Below are positions 60,550 through 64,000 of a stretch of 64,000 nt of DNA, piece by piece. Below the pieces are notes generated by a model, which saw only the letters and a program-made list of their open reading frames with translations, was not told the DNA's origin and ran no database searches. This DNA comes from Psychrobacillus sp044762745 (lineage in GTDB: Bacteria; Bacillota; Bacilli; Bacillales_A; Planococcaceae). The stretch spans positions 1-64,000 of the forward strand of contig NZ_JBIWEX010000025.1 of NCBI RefSeq assembly GCF_044762745.1, in the 5' to 3' direction. Made by a program: the position numbers and the translations under genes. Within the stretch, counting starts at the first letter, position 1; each line of letters starts with the position of its first letter.

Positions 60550-61349
60550 TTTCGTACCCCCATTCCAACAGGGTTTTTCCCTCTTTGATTGATAAAGTAA
60601 TAACCAACCACCAGGAGAATCGTCACGATAAAGATAATGCCAGAAAGCGCATTGATCGTTAGGGTGATACCTGCACGTGCCATAGAGTAAATTTCTACAG
60701 ATAACGTACTAAATCCATTTCCTGTAACAAAGAAAGTGACAGCAAAATCATCAAGCGAATACGTAAGTGCCATGAAGAACCCTGCAAAAATCCCTGGTTT
60801 AATAAAAGGAATAATTACTCTTTGTAAAATTTCTCCTTTTGTTGCCCCGAGGTCTGCCGCTGCATCAATTAATGAGCTATTCATCTCCTGTAGCTTTGGC
60901 AATACCATTAATACAACAATCGGAATACTAAAGGCGATATGCGAGATTAACACAGATGCAAACCCTAATTTAACGCCAATCATTGTAAAGAAGATTAAGA
61001 AAGACGCCCCAATTACAACGTCAGGACTGACGATTAATACATTGTTTAACGATAATAAAGAATTTCGTATAGACTTGTTTCGCATATACACAATACCAAT
61101 CGAACCTAATACCCCAATAATCGTTGCGATTAAAGCAGAAAGGAGTGCAACGATTACAGTATTGATCAGAATCATAATCAGACGCGTATCGGAAAATACA
61201 GCAGCATAATGTTCCCAAGTAAACGATTCAAAATTGTTCATGCTGCCACCACTATTGAACGAATAAAAAATCAAATACAATATTGGTGCATATAATACGA
61301 TAAAAATAAGGGCTAAATAAAGCTTTGCAGACATTCTAGTTTTTTCCAT
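60546..61349 (-). CDS. potC: Polyamine ABC permease PotC
   Basis: A 267-residue permease with six membrane segments and the cytoplasmic coupling (EAA) loop LIDAAADLGATKGEILQRVI at about 160-179. It is the second transmembrane subunit of the potABCD transporter. It begins inside the end of potB behind AAGGGGG and ends overlapping potD. Confidence 0.93.
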   Translation of the reverse strand: MEKTRMSAKLYLALIFIVLYAPILYLIFYSFNSGGSMNNFESFTWEHYAAVFSDTRLIMILINTVIVALLSALIATIIGVLGSIGIVYMRNKSIRNSLLSLNNVLIVSPDVVIGASFLIFFTMIGVKLGFASVLISHIAFSIPIVVLMVLPKLQEMNSSLIDAAADLGATKGEILQRVIIPFIKPGIFAGFFMALTYSLDDFAVTFFVTGNGFSTLSVEIYSMARAGITLTINALSGIIFIVTILLVVGYYFINQRGKNPVGMGVRK

Positions 61350-62157
61350 TAGAAGTAGCCCCCTTATCTCTTTGACCTGTTATGATCATAACAATGACCA
61401 TAAATATAATTAAGAATACGGCAATGGTCGAACCCATTCCCCAGTTTTGTGTCACTAAAAATTGTTGCTCAATAGCAGTACCAAGTGTAATTACTTTATT
61501 TCCAGCGATTAATCGAGTGATCATAAAGAGTGATAAGGAAGGGATGAATACTGCTTGAACCCCGGCTTTCACTCCATTTGTCGTTAATGGAAAGATTACT
61601 TTTGTAAAAGTTGTCCAACTAGATGCACCTAGATCTCTACTTGCATCGATTAACGAAGGATTCAATTTATCTAAGGCATTAAAAATAGGTAAAATCATAA
61701 ATGGAATAAAAATATAAACAGATACAAAAATAAAACTAAAGTCTGTAAATAAAATTTGTGTTTCCCCGAAACCAAACACATTTAAAAATGCATTAATTGG
61801 ACCGTATAAGCCAAAGATTCCAATGAATGCATAGGTTTTTAATAACAAGTTAATCCACGATGGAATAATAATTAATAATAACCATAGTTGTTTATGCTTT
61901 GTTTTCGTAAGTAAATAAGCTGTTGGGTATGCAACGATTAACGAAAACAGCGTTATGAGAAAAGCATACCAAAAAGAACTAAGTGTTAACTTTAAATAAA
62001 CAGAAGTGAAGAAGTTTTTATAATTGTCTAAAGTAAAATTACCGCTTAAATCGAAAAGCGAATAATAAGCAATTAAAGCAATCGGTGCAATGACAAATAA
62101 TAGAATCCAAGCAAAATATGGTATTAAATAAAAAGTTTTCGTATTTTTAGTTTGCAT
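61336..62157 (-). CDS. potB: Polyamine ABC permease PotB
   Basis: A 273-residue permease with six membrane segments and coupling loop LIDASRDLGASSWTTFTKVI. It pairs with PotC. ATG at 62157 lies within the end of potA (ribosome site GGAGAAG in potA), giving an 11-base overlap; the longer frame to 62244 runs through potA and lacks permease similarity. The first membrane segment then starts about residue 8, as usual. Confidence 0.92.
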   Translation of the reverse strand: MQTKNTKTFYLIPYFAWILLFVIAPIALIAYYSLFDLSGNFTLDNYKNFFTSVYLKLTLSSFWYAFLITLFSLIVAYPTAYLLTKTKHKQLWLLLIIIPSWINLLLKTYAFIGIFGLYGPINAFLNVFGFGETQILFTDFSFIFVSVYIFIPFMILPIFNALDKLNPSLIDASRDLGASSWTTFTKVIFPLTTNGVKAGVQAVFIPSLSLFMITRLIAGNKVITLGTAIEQQFLVTQNWGMGSTIAVFLIIFMVIVMIITGQRDKGATSNGKN

Positions 62158-63253
62158 ATGCGTCTTCTCCGTAAGACTCAAGTCGCTTATCAAATTCTTC
62201 TTCCGTTTCATTTGGACGCATAACATGAATTGCTTCTGGATCAAAATCTAGCCCGATAAATGTTCCAACTTCTGCTTTTTTTGTCGAATGGACTAGCCAT
62301 TCATTTCCTTCATCATCATATGTTGAAAGTTCGTAGTGAACACCTCTAAATAATTGTGTGTCTACTTTTACTTTCATTTTTCCTTTTTCAACGGATGTAA
62401 TTTCTAAATCCTCTGGTCGTATAACTACATCAATACTTTCATTTGGATTAAGACCTTGGTCAACACATTCGAATTCTTTTCCACCAATACGTACGCGAAA
62501 ATCGGCAACCATTGTGCCAATTACAATATTCGATTCTCCGATAAAATCTGCAACAAAGCGATTGACAGGTTCATCGTAAATGTCCATTGGCGTTCCACTT
62601 TGTTCAATATTACCTTCATTCAGTACGAAAATTTCATCTGACATAGCTAAGGCTTCTTCTTGATCATGCGTAACGAAGATAAACGTTTTGCCCAATCGTT
62701 GCTGAAGCTCACGAAGCTCGTATTGCATTTCCGTACGTAGCTTTAAGTCCAAAGCAGAAAGCGGCTCATCGAGCAAAATAATTTCTGGATCATTTACAAT
62801 TGCTCGGGCAATCGCTACACGCTGTCTTTGACCACCAGACATTTCTGCAATTTCTCTATTTTCATAACCAGATAAATTTACAAACTTTAGTGCTTCAAGA
62901 ACTTTTTCTTGAATCTCTTGTTTTCCTAGTTTTTTAATACGAAGTCCAAAGGCTACATTTTCAAACACATTTAAGTGAGGAAATAGCGCATAGTCTTGGA
63001 AAACCGTATTTACTTGACGTTCGTTTGCAGGAACATTATTAATTAATTTTCCATTAAAATAGATATTGCCACTTGTAGGCTGCATAAACCCTGCAATCAA
63101 TCGCAAGATGGTCGTTTTTCCACAACCGGAAGGACCAAGTAATGTATAAAATTTTCCACGCTCTAATTCAAAGTTTATATCCGTTAATACTTTTGTTTCT
63201 GCATCATAATATTTTGTGACATTCTCAAAACGAATGATAGGTGTCTCTGACAT
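62147..63253 (-). CDS. potA: Polyamine ABC transporter ATPase PotA
   Basis: A 368-residue ABC ATPase. Walker A GPSGCGKTTILR, Q-loop VNTVFQDYALFPHL, signature MSGGQRQRVAIARA, Walker B IILLDEPLSALD and H-loop FVTHDQEEALAMSDEI. The C-terminal OB-like regulatory domain (TOBE) runs from about 240 (VIRPEDLEI). ATG follows TTGGAGGTATATT. It drives polyamine uptake with PotB, PotC and PotD. Confidence 0.94.
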   Translation of the reverse strand: MSETPIIRFENVTKYYDAETKVLTDINFELERGKFYTLLGPSGCGKTTILRLIAGFMQPTSGNIYFNGKLINNVPANERQVNTVFQDYALFPHLNVFENVAFGLRIKKLGKQEIQEKVLEALKFVNLSGYENREIAEMSGGQRQRVAIARAIVNDPEIILLDEPLSALDLKLRTEMQYELRELQQRLGKTFIFVTHDQEEALAMSDEIFVLNEGNIEQSGTPMDIYDEPVNRFVADFIGESNIVIGTMVADFRVRIGGKEFECVDQGLNPNESIDVVIRPEDLEITSVEKGKMKVKVDTQLFRGVHYELSTYDDEGNEWLVHSTKKAEVGTFIGLDFDPEAIHVMRPNETEEEFDKRLESYGEDAYAN

Positions 63254-63268
63254 AATATACCTCCAATT

Positions 63269-63811
63269 TTATAAATAAGAATTTGTTACGACATAAATTA
63301 CTTGTGTTTCTTCATCCGCAGCATTTTTTAATAAATGATGATCTGCTGCTTCAAAGTAGAGAGATTCTCCTTGGGAAGCAAAATATTGCTGCTTGCCAAG
63401 CATTAATTCTACACGACCTTGTAAAACATATATAAATGTTTCCGAAAGGGAAGGTTCAAATTGTTTAAATTGACCGTTCTGTCCTAATGTAATTAGGACT
63501 GGCTCCATTTCATTTTCATTGGACTCGGAGATGAGCCAGTGAAGCCGATAGTTCTTTTCCTCGTCTACATAAATCGTTTGTTCTTCTTTTTCAAAAACAA
63601 CTTTTGTTCGCACCTGCTCGTCATCAAAAAAGTCTTTCGGTTTAGAACCGAGTACATTTAATATGGAAAAGAGAGTTTCAATGGAAGGGGAGTTAATATC
63701 CCTTTCTAACTGGGATATAAATCCCTTGCTTAAATCAGTTCTTTCCCCTAATTCTTCTTGGGTCAAACCTTTCTTAAGACGTAACCGTTTGATTTTCTTT
63801 CCAATTTGCAT
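63269..63811 (-). CDS. XRE-cupin regulator of the pot operon
   Basis: A 180-residue regulator. Residues 1-65 form an XRE helix-turn-helix (RLKKGLTQEELGERTDLSKG then FISQLERDINSPSIETL) and residues about 100-178 a cupin sensor domain (SETFIYVLQGRVELMLG; GESLYFEAADHHLLKNA). This PuuR-like layout, as first gene of a potABCD operon 15 bp upstream of potA, suggests it senses polyamine levels and controls the operon. ATG follows AGAAGGAGG. Ligand and mode of action are inferred. Confidence 0.88.
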   Translation of the reverse strand: MQIGKKIKRLRLKKGLTQEELGERTDLSKGFISQLERDINSPSIETLFSILNVLGSKPKDFFDDEQVRTKVVFEKEEQTIYVDEEKNYRLHWLISESNENEMEPVLITLGQNGQFKQFEPSLSETFIYVLQGRVELMLGKQQYFASQGESLYFEAADHHLLKNAADEETQVIYVVTNSYL

Positions 63812-63963
63812 TATTTAACCTCCTTCTATAAAAAGGTAAAGGGCTATTTTAAAAGATACATTCCGGTATTCGCTTTCTGCCATCGACAAGCTTCGGAAAA
63901 CAACTGAACGGAAAACCATGCGCATTTTAAAATTCATATAGTCTTATCTGCTTTTGAAAAACA

Positions 63964-64000
63964 AAGTTTATTTTAACACAACTTTAAGTTTACTTTAACA
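63964..64000 (-). promoter_or_regulatory. Direct repeats and possible promoter of the pot operon
   Basis: Two direct repeats, AAGTTTATTTTAACA (63964-63978) and AAGTTTACTTTAACA (63986-64000), differ at one base and are 22 bp apart. On the minus strand they overlap TTAAAG and TAAAAT with 17-bp spacing, a possible sigma-A promoter about 160 bp upstream of the XRE gene. The second repeat touches the window edge, so further copies may exist. Confidence 0.5.

Noticed and set aside
60736..61209. 157-codon plus-strand frame over potC
   Set aside because: Antisense shadow of a well-defined permease gene, without start signals.

Overview
The window is about 64 kb of low-GC, tightly packed Firmicute chromosome. 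Strong AGGAGG-type ribosome binding sites, many stem-loop plus T-run terminators and a dense set of spore genes (spoVAC/D/E, spoVIF, yjcZ-like, CotZ-, CotO- and CotB-like coat proteins, a Spo0E-like phosphatase) mark an endospore former of the Bacillales. Several coat proteins are only distantly Bacillus subtilis-like, and the GC-rich hairpin repeats between genes are of a kind I associate with the Planococcaceae (Lysinibacillus, Psychrobacillus, Sporosarcina). A Psychrobacillus- or Lysinibacillus-like organism is my best guess; the genus is inference. No rRNA, tRNA, CRISPR array, prophage or intact insertion sequence was seen.

Layout. 1-2.4 kb: tail of an unidentified gene, an intergenic 21-bp-period repeat array, the Mg2+ transporter mgtE and a CotO-like gene. 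2.4-9.9 kb: a spore block holding a hairpin repeat, cotZ-like (minus strand), a lipoprotein-spoVAC-spoVAD-spoVAE operon, a yjcZ-like mini-protein, spoVIF, an unknown gene and three CotB-like paralogues. 10-17.4 kb: arsB-type transporter, yjcF-yjcG-yjcH on the minus strand, a PgpA-like phosphatase, a FUSC transporter, a secreted nuclease and a 47-residue protein. 17.7-27.6 kb: aldehyde dehydrogenase, M42 peptidase, prfC, a SwrC-like RND exporter, a yybP-ykoY (Mn2+) riboswitch with its TerC gene, and a KtrB/KtrD K+ transporter. 27.7-41.7 kb: radical SAM protein, orphan PAS kinase, MarR regulator, lipoprotein, degenerate CPBP protein, YkvS-like, a Spo0E-like gene leading a MoxR-DUF58-membrane protein operon, ykwC, cheV, ykyB and a PAS-GGDEF-EAL protein. 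41.7-42.9 kb: a 1.26-kb geneless stretch built from three repeat modules. 42.9-44.4 kb: darB/cbpB and a CcpC-like LysR regulator. 44.4-56.2 kb: an eight-gene operon of a signal-peptide membrane protein, an ABC exporter, a (Gln-Gly)n membrane protein, MoxR, DUF58 and two von Willebrand proteins. 56.4-64 kb: VanZ fusion, MFS exporter, and a potABCD polyamine operon led by an XRE-cupin regulator.

How the genes work together. The first 10 kb serve late sporulation: dipicolinate uptake (SpoVA), coat assembly (CotO/CotZ/CotB-like) and maturation (SpoVIF, YjcZ). The gene order ykoY, ykrM, mhqR/ykvE, ykvS, ykwC, cheV, ykyB, ykuL, ccpC follows the B. subtilis yk- region as I remember it, so most of the middle is core chromosome. 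The least explained parts are the ABC-MoxR-VWA operon, the tandem CotB-like set, and the repeat families. One repeat forms a long hairpin whose two best copies differ by two compensatory base pairs. Another is a five-unit array with 21-bp period found at two loci, and a separate 21-bp-period array sits directly upstream of the swrC promoter.
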